Part shown: piece by piece, positions 48,861 through 60,671 of the stretch
Numbering within the stretch: the first letter of the stretch is position 1
Layout: each line of letters begins with the position of its first letter
Assembly: GCF_029168945.1 (NCBI RefSeq)
Contig: NC_083607.1
Coordinates: 38,859,257-38,923,256, forward strand
Source: Cannabis sativa
Taxonomy: Eukaryota; Streptophyta; Magnoliopsida; Rosales; Cannabaceae
Length of the DNA stretch: 64,000 nt
Direction: 5' to 3'
The notes under the pieces: generated by a model
What the model was told of the DNA's origin: nothing
The model's input: the letters and a program-made list of their open reading frames with translations, nothing else
Databases searched by the model: none
Made by a program: the position numbers and the translations under genes

Positions 48861-50760
48861 TGTTGGGTTTTATGCCCTAAATAAAACTCTTTACAATCTG
48901 ATTAGTTATCAATATAAGAAATTTGAAGTGATTGATGTTTGCATGAAATTTACATGCTAATGGTTTAAATATGTTTATTACATTTACACACAGAATTAGT
49001 TAAATCCATATCATATGTTTATTCACAATTATAGTATCGTCAACACAGTGGAATGTGGTTGTGATCATATGAATCAAAAGACTTGGTCCCTGTTTCATCA
49101 GTGTTATTGGATTTACACTAATGTGATAATCAGCGATGATGTGTACTTACACTTGGAGTAAGTGTTATGTTCTTTCCAGGACATTAGTAAAGTATACTAG
49201 TTTCAAATGTATGGAGTATATATTGGACTGGACCGATATTGCAACTAAGTTAAGATATTACAAACTTACCGTTATACATATCTTTCCAAGTCAATATCAG
49301 TAGTTGATCTTAAGATTAAAAGAATCTAAATCCTGATATGCTTAGGCTCAACTCAGGAGTGCTATTCATGTTCTTTGATTTATTAGTTAAGCCTACTTTT
49401 GGGTCAGGGTGATACGTATATTTTGGGAACATGATAGTATGATTGAGTGGGAGTGCTGAACATAAATATGGAATCTATAGCTTCTACTGGTGTATAGAAG
49501 TCAAGTGATGATTCCCTTCGAGCTTAGCAAATAGAAGTAAATGGATGAGCTCTTGTTTAACTGATTAATTATTAGATCACTAAACACCATTTACAGGTAG
49601 CTAAGTGTTTTAAGGGGCAAAATACATTGAGGGGTGAGAACGGTAAAGAAATCCCATCTCAATGTAGATCATCTATATAGAGGATCTTTAAATCACAATA
49701 AGATTATAACAATGGTTAAATGAGATAGTATATTGATATCGTGGAACATACAATATGCTCTATATAAGTCTGAGAGTGCAATTCTAAGTTCTAAGAGTGG
49801 ATTCAACGAAGAATTAATAAGTAGAAATTTACTTGGTAAATTTGGTTCACTTATTGGAAGCTCAGCATATAGATCCATGGTCCCCATTCTAGTTGAGAAC
49901 ATTCTGCTTGTAAGACTCATTAATTGATTCGTGATTGATCAATTATAACTCTAAAGTTAGACTATGTCTAATTTTATGAATTTTCACTAAGCAGGGGTGA
50001 AATTGTAAAGAAAAGAGTTTCTAGGTTTATTTATTTATTAATGGACTTTATATGTCTAATTAATAATTAAATTAAATGACAATATTATTTAATAATGTAT
50101 TTTAGTTATTAAATAATTAGTTTTGGCATTTAAAATGTTAGAATTGGAAAATTGGCGTTTTTGAGAAAATAGAGATAAAATTTGATTAAACTGCAAAATC
50201 AAGTGAGGCCCATTATAACACCATGGCCGACCACTTAATGTGGGATTTCAAATTAATATTTTCATTATTTTAATGCCAAATAATTCCTAACCTAAACCTA
50301 GTAGATGTCTATAAATAGAAAGTGATGGCTCAGTCAAAACACAAGTTTTCACAAGCCTTTCTGACAGAAATTTCTCTCTTCAGAAAAACTGAGCCTTCCC
50401 CACTTTCTATACCTGGCCGAAACCCTCTCTCCTCTTTTCTCCTTCATCAATTTCGACCCTAGTGAAAGAGTAAGTGCCCACACACAGCAAGCAGTAACTC
50501 AATCATAGATTGGAAGACTGTGAAGGATCAAACTTGAAGAAGAAGGACATTCGGGCTCAGATCTTGATTATACTCTGCTACAGAAAGGATTCAAGGGTTA
50601 GAGATCTGAGTGGAAGGAGACATTAATTCCGCTGCATCAATGTAAGGTTTTCTTAACTTTATATGTGTTTAATTTATCGTTTTAGAAAGTTCATATTTAG
50701 GGTGTTTAAACAACATACTTGTGAGTAGATCTAAGATCCTGGTAAAATAAATTTCCAACA
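48861..50760 (+). repeat. E2 3' LTR
   Basis: 1900 bp, the same length as the 5' LTR with no large indels; starts after the PPT AAGTGGGAGTT and ends CCAACA before TCATA. It contains the TATA box at 50,310-50,317. The frame at 50,706-51,842 begins in LINE-B and its last 14 or so residues read into this LTR. Confidence 0.93.
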
Positions 50761-52535
50761 TCATAGGCCTTTTGTAAATCTAGCTTGATGATACAACTGG
50801 CCTTATTGTTTTTCCTTCCATAATGCCTAAGAATATCCTGACAAACCATGATATTATGTCCAATAAACCTTCCCCTAATAAAGCCTCCTTGATTTTGAGA
50901 GACTATATTAGGAAGAATGTTTTTGATTCTAGAGCACAAAAGTTTGGTTGCAATCTTATAAATAACATTACAACAAGCTATTGGTCTAAAATCCTTAACT
51001 GTATTTGGACACTTAACTTTTGGCACCAAAGTCAAAACAGTAGTATTAATCCCCTTAAGTAATTTACCTGTTTCAAGAAATGATGTCACAGCTTCAACTA
51101 AGTCCTCTCCCACCAAATCCCAATTGTCATGATAGAAGAAACTTGAGTAGCCATCGAGGCCAGGAGCCTTATTTCCAGGTATGTCAAACAAAGCTTGCTT
51201 CACTTCTTCTTTGGTGAACTTTTGTGTGAGGGTTTCAGCTTGAAGAGAACTCAGAACCGGACCTCTTGCTATGATGCTTTTCACCACTTTCCTTCTATTC
51301 TCCATTCTAGATCCCAACAAACTCTGATAATAATCCACAAAAGCATCTGAAACCTGATTCGGTTCAGTTACTCGGAAACCATCCTGATGTTCAATTGAGA
51401 AAACTTGATTCTGCCTTACTCTCTGTTTGATGCTAGCATGGAAAATGGCAGTGTTACTATCTCCATTTTGAATCCAACATGCTTTTGCTTTTTGCTGCAG
51501 AAAAGAAGTGTAATCCTTCTGCACTTGAATTAATCTGGCTCTAGCTTGAATTTCCTCAGCAATAACAGATTCATCTAATGGGTTCTGATGCACCTCATTT
51601 TGTTTTCTGTTTAACTCCTCTCTAGCTTGTATTACTGCCGTGTGAATGTCAGAGTAACCAACTCTATCGATCTCCTTGAAAACAGCCTTGAGAGCTTTGA
51701 GCTTGCTAATCACTTGATACATTTTTGTTCCTTCAGTCTTCTTTCTCCAAACCTCTGTGACCTTCTGCTCATACTCAGGGTAACTTTTCCACATTCTAAA
51801 ATACCTGAAAGGTTTCTTCCCATTCAACCACCTAGGATACAATGAGGAATGCCAGGAGAGTGATCAAAAAAGCCCCTCATTGAGGAAGTTTGCCTCTATA
51901 TTTTGATAGTGATCAAGCCATGCTTGATTGGCCATGATCCTATCAATTTTGGAGGAAATTCTATCCCTCCACTGCTGCTTGTTTGACCAAGTGAAGAAAT
52001 TCCTTGTAGACTTTACATCCTCCAATTGACAATAATTCACACAATCTATAAAATCTGTATCAGGGTAGTATTTGACTCTTTGCCCAACTCTCTCCTGTTT
52101 AGCCAGAATATCATTAAAATCACCCATTAAGAGCCAGTTCTCCTTAGTAGTCAGCTCCCTGAGATTTTTCCATAGGCTTTGTCTACCATTTTTGTCATTC
52201 AAGGCATATATTATAGTAATAAAACTACAATATGTATTATCTACAGTCGTCACCTTTAAATGCATCAATTGACTTGTGCATCTAATGATGTCCACCATAT
52301 ATCTCATTGGATTTCATGCTATTACAATCCTCCCTCCATGATGCCAAGCAATATTTGTTGAGAAACACCAACCTTCAAACACATTTAGGTACAAGGTTTC
52401 CAATTTATGAACCTTTACCCTTGTCTCGAGGAGCCCCACCAAACCAACATTCTGAGTCTGAATAAATTGTTTAATGGACCTTTGCTTTTGAATGTTGTTT
52501 GCTCCTCGGACATTTCAACTTAGAAACTTATCCAT
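50761..52535 (-). pseudogene. LINE-B ORF2 N-terminal part (APE and RT)
   Basis: The start is the ATG at 52,535-52,533 (MDKFLS). The APE endonuclease follows: expected SWNVRG has a TGA for Trp, then LLETRV (Glu), another TGA near IVIA, MGDFND and the FFTWSNKQ block at 52,307-51,864. A frameshift lies near 51,850. Then RT: ACWIQNGDSNTAIFH, NKAPGLDGYSSFFY, DFRPIACCNVIYK, QGGFIRGR, and IIKLDLQKAYD at the E2 insertion. The last residues of the raw frame ([11 protein letters not shown]) are LTR read-through. Both stops are Trp positions. Confidence 0.9.
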
Positions 52536-52605
52536 TGCCAAGAGAGGGACCTCCCCTCTCTCCTGTGTTCTCAATGGATCTAAACTCAGACTCTTGAATA
52601 TCTTC

Positions 52606-53784
52606 TTACTGTCCACTTTTGTCTTCTACAAGTATGCTGAAAGTATTGTTTGTCTTTGTTACAGCAGCCACCTCTTTTCCTTGCATTCTTTTCCCTTTTG
52701 CATCCACCTTGGCCTCAGAAGCATCTTTCCTATTATCCACTTTCACAACCCACTCCTGCTTTGCCTTTGTTTTCTTCTTACAATCATCAGTCAAGTGGCC
52801 CATTCCAAAACAGTGCTTACATATAGTAGGCTTCCATTCATAGTTCACCCCCACCTGTATGTTCATATCATGTTCATTGATAAATTCCAACATCCTCGAC
52901 AAGTCTTGGTCCATTACCACTTCAACCAATACTCTTGGATAGTTAAGCCTTTCCATCTCTTTTGTAACTTCATCAACCATAATTGGCCGCCCCATCTACC
53001 CAACAATCTTGAAAAGAGATTTTTGACCCCAATATTTGAGATCCAAATCTTCTAGTTGAATCCATATAGGCACTTGCTGAATGTCTTCCTTCTTATAATT
53101 GGTGTTCGGGTCCCATGGCTTCATGATCACAGGTCTCCGATTGAAGAAAATGTATCCCCCATATAAAATTGAATCTCTAATCTCAATTGTGTCAAATCTG
53201 ATTATGAATATACCATAAGCCAACATCTTGACTTTATCAACTTTCTCACCCCAGAGTCTTTTTGCAAAACCCTCAAGGATGTGCAAGGGATGATTCGATC
53301 CAAGAACATAGCACACCAGTGAGGGTGACCAATAGCTCACTTCCTCCACTATTTCTTCCATCACAATCTTAACCTTGTTTCCCTGTCCAGGGCTCTTAAA
53401 AGAGCTTTCAAGATTACGAACAATATTGCCAGATCTCAGAACTGGTGGGGTAGTAGACATACCTTTTGCAATTGCACTGTTACATTGATTTTTTGCCTGC
53501 ACAAAGCTTAGAAAATCCTTCTCAACATCCTCCATTCACTGAATCTCCTTCAAAGAGCTTCGAGGAGACAGTGGAGGCTGGAAAAAGTCATCCAATCCCC
53601 TTCTCCCCTGCATCTCTCCAATCGCATCTTCTTCATCATCGGAATGTTCCAGTGGATCGATACCAGTAATCCCCTCCATCTCTTGCGTTTGTTTCTCAGT
53701 CAAACCTACCTTCGATCCTTTCTTTCTCACCATCTTCGTTGCAGATTTTGATTTTCCATTATTTTTTGATCTTGTTTTTGCCAT
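52606..53784 (-). pseudogene. LINE-B ORF1 (DUF4283, zinc knuckle)
   Basis: One frame from the ATG at 53,784 interrupted by two in-frame stops (TGA before 53,535, TAG before 52,995), otherwise open for nearly 390 codons. A Lys-rich N-terminus (MAKTRSKNNGKSKSATKM), an acidic patch, a DUF4283 domain (WSPSLVCYVLGSNHPLHILE to PVIMKPWDPN, then VPIWIQLEDLDLKYW), and a CCHC knuckle CKHCFGMGHLTDDC with all metal ligands. It is followed at 52,605-52,536 by the short inter-ORF spacer. Confidence 0.9.
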
Positions 53785-53850
53785 AGCATCAGCACGAGCT
53801 GGAAGAGCAGAAAACGAGAGAAAATCAAAGCTTTAAGTTTTAACATTTTT

Positions 53851-54149
53851 ATATTAGGGTGCTAGTTTGTTGTTACTAGCCAAAGGGTAATACCTTTGGC
53901 TAGTTATTCTTAGAAATTTTGTTAATTTTTTTATTTTTTAGTATTGCTAAGAGCTAGAGTTATGAAGTGTGTGTTAATTTTTAAATTTGTATATTATTTT
54001 ATTTTGAAGATTGTCATTCTAATATAAGTGTATTTTTTGTTTTGGTGTTGCAATTTTTTCAGTTTTGCTTTGCTCTGAAGACAACTAGTTAATAATGGGA
54101 AGGTGTTTTTTCAATGTGATGTGGTGCTATTTGAAGACGTTATAGCTTT
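53851..54149. other. Flank of LINE-B, no gene seen
   Basis: T-rich DNA with a short inverted pair, ACTAGCCAAAGG / CCTTTGGCTAGT (53,876-53,903), that can form a 12-bp hairpin with a tiny loop. Coding character begins only near 54,140. Confidence 0.5.
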
Positions 54150-54336
54150 ATTGTCTTAATTTTCGGGGGCAATTTTGTCCCATGTGGCTCAGGATGAAAA
54201 TTCTGCAGGTCATTGTTTGGCAAAGCATGCCCTTCGATTAGACGATGAGCTATCTTGGTTCGAGGAGGTGCCGTTGTTGATTGTGGATTGTTGCTTTGAT
54301 AATTTTGTGTGATTTTGATCACCGCGTCAAAAAAAA
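54150..54336 (+). pseudogene. 5'-truncated LINE 3' end (RNase H tail)
   Basis: On plus, one frame reads AILSHVAQDENSAGHCLAKHAL, then LSWFEEVPLLIVDCC and a TGA near 54,312, the C-terminal signature of the RNase H domain in plant LINEs (N-x-A-x-H-x-LAK-x-A, then W-x-E-x-x-P). A short 3' UTR and an A9 run (54,328-54,336) follow. It is a separate LINE from LINE-B, most like LINE-A in type. 5' limit uncertain. Confidence 0.65.
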
Positions 54337-55599
54337 ATATCTAGAAGTAAATGGGCTTTCTATATGCATCTAAGTCCAAAAGCAAACATATAGGCTCACA
54401 CAGGTCAAATTGATTTAGATGGACCCTATCATGTTTCTAGGTTTATACAGATGAAAGAAATACAAAATTTACCTGTTACAAATTATTTATAAGATCTATT
54501 GACAATTGGACTATGATTAAAATTAGATCATTGGATCTATCAACAAACTAATCATAACAATTTAGATCAAATAAATAATAGGTTTCTTAAAAAAAAGTTT
54601 TTGAATAAACAATTTAAATAAAACAAACATTATCCATGTAACAATATGTGAAATAAAATATTTATTACTTATATAATTAATTTATTATTTAACTAACTAA
54701 CTAAATTTTAAAAATTTGGGGTTGTTGAAACAACCTTAAATATCTTTTCAAAATTTAAAATTCAAACTAATTTTAAAATCTCTAGATTTATTTGAATTAT
54801 TTTATCAAATTAAATTAAATATCTAATGAGATAAATGATTTGAAAATACCAAAATTAGATATTCTCAATATCATTTTCTAATCTTATAATTTAACAAAAT
54901 TAAAATAACAAAATAAACCAATCTTAAAATATAGATATGGTTAGGAAATTATTATTTTAAGAATAAAATAATAAACAAATTATAATTATCCAAATTATAT
55001 GTCAAAATATCTCAAATTAAATATTTTTAAAATTTCTATAAAAATATCTAGGTTATTTAAAATATTTAAAATATTTTTTTTAATGTCTGATAAGTAAAAT
55101 GATATAATATAACCATAAATACTATTTTTCTAACTTATAATTTATAAACAATTAAATATTTCACAAAATAACAAATTTATGAATTTAAAAATATTATGGT
55201 TAGAATATCTATAAAAATATCTAGATTAATTTCTAAATTTATTAATTATTTAATTCATCTTATAAGATAATTTTAATATAATATTTTAAATTAAAAGGAT
55301 AATGATATCTTTTAATTTAAAATATACATAATATTAAAATATCTAACATTATAATTAAATAATATATAAATATTAAAGAAATTAATAAAATTTTAAAATC
55401 TGACCATAATTTAAAAATAAAATAATCAATTTTGAATTTAAACTTCAAAATATCAAAAAATTAATAATAGTCTATTAATAATTAAATATTATTAATTTAG
55501 AAAATTTGATATTTAGGTTTAAATGTCAAAAATGATATTTTATTAAGATATTTAAGGTTTGAAATTGGAAAATTTTGAAAACTGACGAAAAATCCCCAA

Positions 55600-55840
55600 A
55601 AATTCGAGTTTTGGTGCTGATGCCCAATAGGAGGCTGCATGTAGCCTCATTCTCGCGCGCAGGAGGCTGCATTGCAACCCTCGTGTGCGTGCAACAGGGT
55701 ACATGGGCGGGGTAATTGTGTTTGAAGGAGGGGCTTCAGCGAGTTCAGACATCACTTGTCCTAGGCACGCACGCATGCACGTCACCTTGTCCGAGTGACT
55801 GGTGTGCGTGCGATTAAGCCTCTCGACACCATTGAACCCG
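55600..55840 (-). other. E4 GC-rich leader island
   Basis: Around 240 bp of GC-rich sequence rich in GCGC and GTGCGTG words (TCTCGCGCGCAGGAGGCTGC), inside an AT-rich leader. It lies 250-480 bp from the PBS, matching the position of the islands in E1 and E3 but with unrelated detailed sequence. An apparent 99-codon frame here is incidental. Confidence 0.65.
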
Positions 55841-56073
55841 AAAAAAATCAAACCTTCATAACTTTATCAATTTTTATCGAAATCGAGTTTCGTAAAAATT
55901 AAAATTGCTTAATATTTCAAAAAGAATCCAAATAAATTATTTTCATGAAATTTTTTTTGTAAATCACATACATTCATCAAATCACACATAAACCAACATG
56001 AACATATCCAAATCAACAAATTTAACATATTCATCATTGAAATTCATATTTCATGAAAGTAAATTATTACCAT

Positions 56074-56086
56074 GGTTCTGAGGCCA
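56074..56086 (-). other. E4 altered primer binding site
   Basis: TGGCCTCAGAACC on the element's strand, two bases after the LTR; same internal GGCCTCAG as E1, plus one more change. It supports E1 and E4 sharing a variant lineage. Confidence 0.7.
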
Positions 56087-56088
56087 GT

Positions 56089-57952
56089 TGTTGGGAATAT
56101 TTTACCAAGATCTAGATTTACTAATAAGTATGTTTCATTAACATCCTAAATATGAATATCTTTAAAATAATGAAATTAAACACATAAGAGTTTAGAAAAC
56201 TTTACATTGATTGCAGCGGAATAATATGACTCCTTCTGCTCAGATCTCTTACCCTTCTTCCTTTCTGTCGTAGAGTATTATCAAGATCTGAGCCTGTATC
56301 TCTTTCTCTCCTTCGGGTTTGGTTACCACCGTCTTCTGCACTATGATTGAGTACTTTACTTGTTATGTGTGGGCATGACACTCTATCACTAAGGGCAAAT
56401 TGGTTGAAGAACAATGAAGGAGGGTTCGAAAACTGTATAGAAGGTGTCTCTCATCTACTAGTTGTCTGACAGAGTTAGAAACTAGATTTGGCATATTGAA
56501 AAGTGTTGGATGAAATGAGAACATCATGTTCCTTATATAGTGTTTCAACTAGGGATTAAGTTTGAATTATATAGATTGAAAAAGAATAAAATATTGGGCA
56601 AAAATGGCTAGAGTGGTCGACCACTTAATGGACAAATCTCTAGTTACAATTTTACCACTTTATTTCAACTAGTTATTCTTCTTTCAATAGTACCATATTT
56701 CTAATTTCAATCCTATAAATGCCAGAATTATTTATTTAAACTAATTATCAAATAAAATTATCATTTATATTATTTATTAATTAGACCATGCAAAGTCTTT
56801 TAATTAATAAATAGATCCCAAAACCTCTTTTCTTCATAATTAAGTCATTGCTTAGTGAAAATTCATAAATAAGACATATTCTAATTTTAGAATTATAATT
56901 GATTAATTAAAACCAATTAACTGAGTCTGGAAGCAGTATTATCTCAACTAGTGAGGGGACCATGGACTTATATAACCGAGCTTCCAATAAGTAAAACAAG
57001 AATTTACCAAGTAAATTCTCTAACTTATTAATTTCCCCTTGCGCTACTATAGATTTGGAATTGAATTGCACTCTCAATTATATAAAACGCTCTATATGTA
57101 CCAAGATGTAGATATGTTATGATTATTCATTGTTACAATCCTAACAGTCAAAGATCCTCTATAGATGATCTACATTGAATATGGACAAATTTATCGTTCT
57201 ACCATTCAATGTATTTTATTCTTAAAACACTTAGCTACTTATAAATGATATTCAGTAAACTAATATAATTACTGAAATGAGATCTCAACCATTTATCTCT
57301 ATTCAGCCAAGCTCGAAGAAAATCACCGTTTCACTTCTAAATACTTATAGAAGCTATAGATTCCATATCTATGATTAGCGCTCCCACTCAATTGAACTAC
57401 TATGTTCCCAAGATGTAAATATCTGCCAGAATGATTGATTAGCTTCCACGAACAACTTGAAGAACATGAATAATGCAACTAAGCTGAACCTAACTATATC
57501 AGGATTAAGATCCATAGACCTAAGATCAACTAGTGATATTGACTTAGAAATATATAACAGTTTGTTTATGACATCTTATCCAAAATCAATATCGGTCCAA
57601 TCCAATGTATACTCTATACATCCGATGCTGGTATACTTTGCCAATGCCCTGAAAAGGACATAACACTTATCCAAGGTGTAAGTGTACCTTATTGCCGATT
57701 ATCTTGTCAGTCTAAATCCAGTGAACTGACAAATCATGAGAATTAAACTTTTGAACATATAATCATGATTATATTCCACTGTGCTGACGACACTATAATC
57801 ATGAACAAATGTATATATATGTATATGTTCTGGACTTAATAGAATTTATACATAAAAAATAATTATGAAATAAATGATGTGAACCATGCAACATATTAAT
57901 TAGTAAATCTGATTATATTGAAATAAGTTTTATTAGGGCACAAAATCCAACA
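56089..57952 (-). repeat. E4 5' LTR
   Basis: 1864 bp from TGTTGGGAATATTTTACC to AAAATCCAACA. Its 5' 300 bp (on its own strand) resembles E5's LTR rather than E1's. The TATA region is degraded to TTATATA near 56,533. The core block TAGAAGCTATAGATTCCAT (about 57,347-57,365) is kept. Confidence 0.87.
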
Positions 57953-58060
57953 TAATGATATAGGTGTGGTATGCTTAAAGGTTATATATGTTCAGGGGCG
58001 GACGTACATTACTCTATATAGGGGCCATTGCCCCCTCATAATATATATATATATATGTGC
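57953..58060. other. Short repeat-like junction DNA
   Basis: Contains GGGGCGGACGTACATTA and GGGGCCATTGCCCCCT, wording often seen at the ends of plant DNA transposons, followed by a (TA)n run at 58,041-58,056. No boundaries can be drawn. Confidence 0.35.
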
Positions 58061-58505
58061 TTAGAGGATTTTCAATAGAGTGCTAAGAAAGTGGTGTATT
58101 GCTATATTTTAACACACTTTAAAAAAATACTACTTTATTGATGTTCTAAAAAGTGTGCCAAATTTGGCACATGCTAAAAATTGTGCCAAATTTGGCACAA
58201 GATATAGCATTGTGCCAAATTTGGCCCACAATAAATTCTACCTTTTTTATTTACTATAGTGCCACTAATTATTATGATTCATTGACTTTTACATAACTTT
58301 ATCTTCTTTATTTACTATATTACCATTATTTAAGCAATAAAAAAGTAAAAAATAATAATATTTGTATATTTTCAATACAATATAAATGATGATCAATATA
58401 ATTATAGTTTTTTTTACATCTTTACATTAGAGAAATATAATACAAACTGAATTTTTGTGCCAAATTTAACATAAATTTTACATTTTACATTGAAGATGGT
58501 CTTAA
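58061..58505. mobile_element. M4: MITE with palindromic 16-mers
   Basis: Left end CTTAGAGGATTTTCAATAG and right end (inverted) CTTAAGACCATCTTCAATG are diverged inverted repeats, like plant MITEs ending in a CATCTTCAATG word. Near the left end the perfect palindrome GTGCCAAATTTGGCAC occurs at 58,155-58,170 and 58,183-58,198, with a near copy at 58,212-58,227 and a partial at about 58,460. No coding sequence. Confidence 0.55.
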
Positions 58506-58935
58506 GTTTATACATGTAAACTAATTTATTTTGCTAATTATTGTATGGCACTCTTTTGAAAAAGTCAAATTAAAATTTATAAATATTAACTTCCTTTTTG
58601 TTGATATGTATTTACCTTTATTTAGTTATTTATTTATTTTATATGACAAATGTTTATTTTCTTTCTTTAAAGCATTTACTTTTTCTTTTTAGTAATATTG
58701 ATTTTTTTAACAAGACATACTACTTCAATTTTTTTTTTTTTTTGAAGTACCACTTCAAATTTTTTAATTGTGTATAATGATAACTTTTATTCTTACACTT
58801 TTAGAATTACCACGAAATGATCTTTTTCAGCTATGGATATAGTAAAAATTACATTTTACAATAAAATGAAAAATAAATATTTAAGTAGTTGTTTGCTAGT
58901 ATTATATATTGAAAAAGAGAAATCATAAAAAAAAA
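58506..58935. other. AT-rich spacer
   Basis: Poly-T tracts and AT-rich DNA; a small inverted wording GAAGTACCACTTC near 58,743. No gene or element recognised. Confidence 0.5.
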
Positions 58936-59316
58936 GAGAAATTTGCGACTAAACCTTCCCAACTATAATTTTACTTGCACTTAACCCTCTAACCTCAAAT
59001 TTTGGTGGTAAAACCCTCCAAACTGCTAAACCATTATCAAATTTAAGGTGTCATCCATTTATCTTAGTTAATTGCTGACATGGACTGCCTACGTGTACCA
59101 TTATGTACATGTGGCACATTTATATTAGTCCACCTAATATAATGATTCAAAAATTATAAAAAAAATATTTTTCAGAATTTATTTTAAAATTAAAAAGAAT
59201 AATTTAAATTTACAAAATTATTAATAAATTAATGAATAATTTTTTTATTTAATTTTTTATTTTTTTTCCTAATTTTCTCTTTCTCTCTCTTTCCCACTCT
59301 CTCTCCATGACCCTTC

Positions 59317-59578
59317 TGTTGGGTTTTATGCCCTAAAAAAAACTCATTTCAATATAATCAGATTTACTTATTAATATAGATCAGAAATAACATTTAATGT
59401 TGCATGGTTCACATGATTTATTTCATGATTATATGTACATAATGTATGAATTCTATTTAAGTCCAGAACATATCAATTTGTTAATGATTATAGTGTTGTC
59501 AACACAGTGGAATATAATCTTAATTATATGTTCGAAAGTTTATTCCCTGATTTGTTAGAACACTGGATTTAGACTGAC
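59317..59578 (+). repeat. E5 5' LTR remnant
   Basis: 262 bp matching 60,672-60,934 with few differences, from TGTTGGGTTTTATGCCC to GATTTAGACTGAC. It ends at a 4-bp TGAC shared with the internal sequence, a sign of microhomology-mediated deletion. Confidence 0.92.
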
Positions 59579-60671
59579 TTGGAAGACACTAGTGATTAAA
59601 ATCCATTGTGAGTTTAAACAAGTAATGGATTGTCAAGATAAGAAACTAAGAAGAAAAGCCAAGAGAACTATGGTTTAATCCATTCAAATGGAGTAACCTA
59701 AATTTTTCTATTACAAGGACATAAAAGGAAACTTTCGTTAATAAGTCTATTCAATGGACTTAACAAAACTTCCTGTTCCTAGTATTACAGGTTTGATTTT
59801 ATCTAAACCTATGGCTTGTGGTATACCTGGTTAATTACTTACTCTAATGCAAGCAACTTACTTTAGTAAGATGCTGAAGCATTTTCTTTCTAATGGCAAT
59901 CTATAGAAGCTTCTCGACTTCTAGGCATAGATTTTATTTATCTAAGGAAAAGTCTCAACTATTCCAGAAAAGATAAAGCCATGAAAGAATTTCTTATATC
60001 AACAGTGAGAGGTCTCAGATATGCTTTAGTATGCCTTAGACCAGACACCTGTTGTTGAGTGGGAGTAATGAGTAAGTATCATATTAATCCAGGAGAGGAA
60101 CATTGGAAGACAATCAAGTAAATCTTAAGATTAAGAAGAGGAACTATATGTTAGTCAATAAGGGTGTGTTTAAAACTCTTAGACTACACCACATCAGATT
60201 TCAAGACTTGCCTTTGTGTTAGAAAGTCTGCTGATAAGATGGTGATTACTCTGGGGGTGGAATAGTGATTTTGGAGAAGTGTAAAAACCTATATGAAGTC
60301 TCTAGGTCTACCAGAAAGGGACTGAATGTTAAAGTTGCAGGAAAGGTACTTATTCAGTCTAAGGAAAGTTCTATACATTTTGGCACCATTCCAAATTGCC
60401 TAAACTACTAGTGTTATTTCCTGATTAACCAAAAGTAGTTGCCAAAGGTATAGAATCCAGTATCCCAAAAGAGTAGACATATAGAGAGGAATTTCACATT
60501 ATCAATGATTTTGTGATTAAGGAAGAGTAATGGTGGAGAACAGGTTGTGTTTAATTCAACCTGTCAGATCCTATTACGAGGAGTTTACTACTACTACACT
60601 TGACTTGTATATCAAGGTGTTGAGATTATTTGAAATGCACATTTTGTTTTATATTAGTGCAAGTGGGAGTT
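59579..60671 (+). pseudogene. E5 vestigial pol and PPT
   Basis: Non-coding. It includes the RNase-H-like GATAAGATGGTGATTACTCT (60,233-60,252), the word ACACCTGTTGTTGAGTGGGAG (shortened here in description; about 60,046-60,065) that matches the end of RT in relatives, and the PPT at 60,660-60,671. Collinear with E1; no open frame. Confidence 0.75.

Larger units (their letters stand above)
30601..50760 (+). mobile_element. E2: gag-only copia-type LTR element (TR-GAG-like)
   Basis: Plus-strand element with 1900-bp LTRs at each end (30,601-32,500 and 48,861-50,760), flanked by TCATA on both sides (30,596-30,600 and 50,761-50,765), inserted in the LINE-B RT codons for AYDT. It has an initiator-Met PBS, a 3.6-kb leader, a gag frame split only by E3, and vestigial pol. 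The LTRs differ at roughly 20 sites by my eye count, about 99% identity, so the insertion is fairly recent. Without E3 the internal part is about 6.3 kb. Confidence 0.92.
54337..57952 (-). mobile_element. E4: truncated member of the same copia group
   Basis: Only the leader (54,337-56,073) and the 5' LTR (56,089-57,952) remain. The leader matches E1 and E3 leaders (AACATATAGGCTCACACAGG, ACCTGTTACAAATTATTT) but is cut off at the poly(A) of the LINE fragment on the left, before the hairpin block. No coding region, 3' LTR or duplication is present. It is more diverged than E1-E3. Confidence 0.82.

Noticed and set aside
50706..50760. LINE-B RT end [17 protein letters not shown] and the similar end at 29,977-30,029
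   Set aside because: Both are read-through into LTR ends, which is why two LINE pieces seem to share a C-terminus.
57995..58046. hAT or CACTA transposon end
   Set aside because: Only one short GGGGC...GCCCCC word; no partner or duplication.
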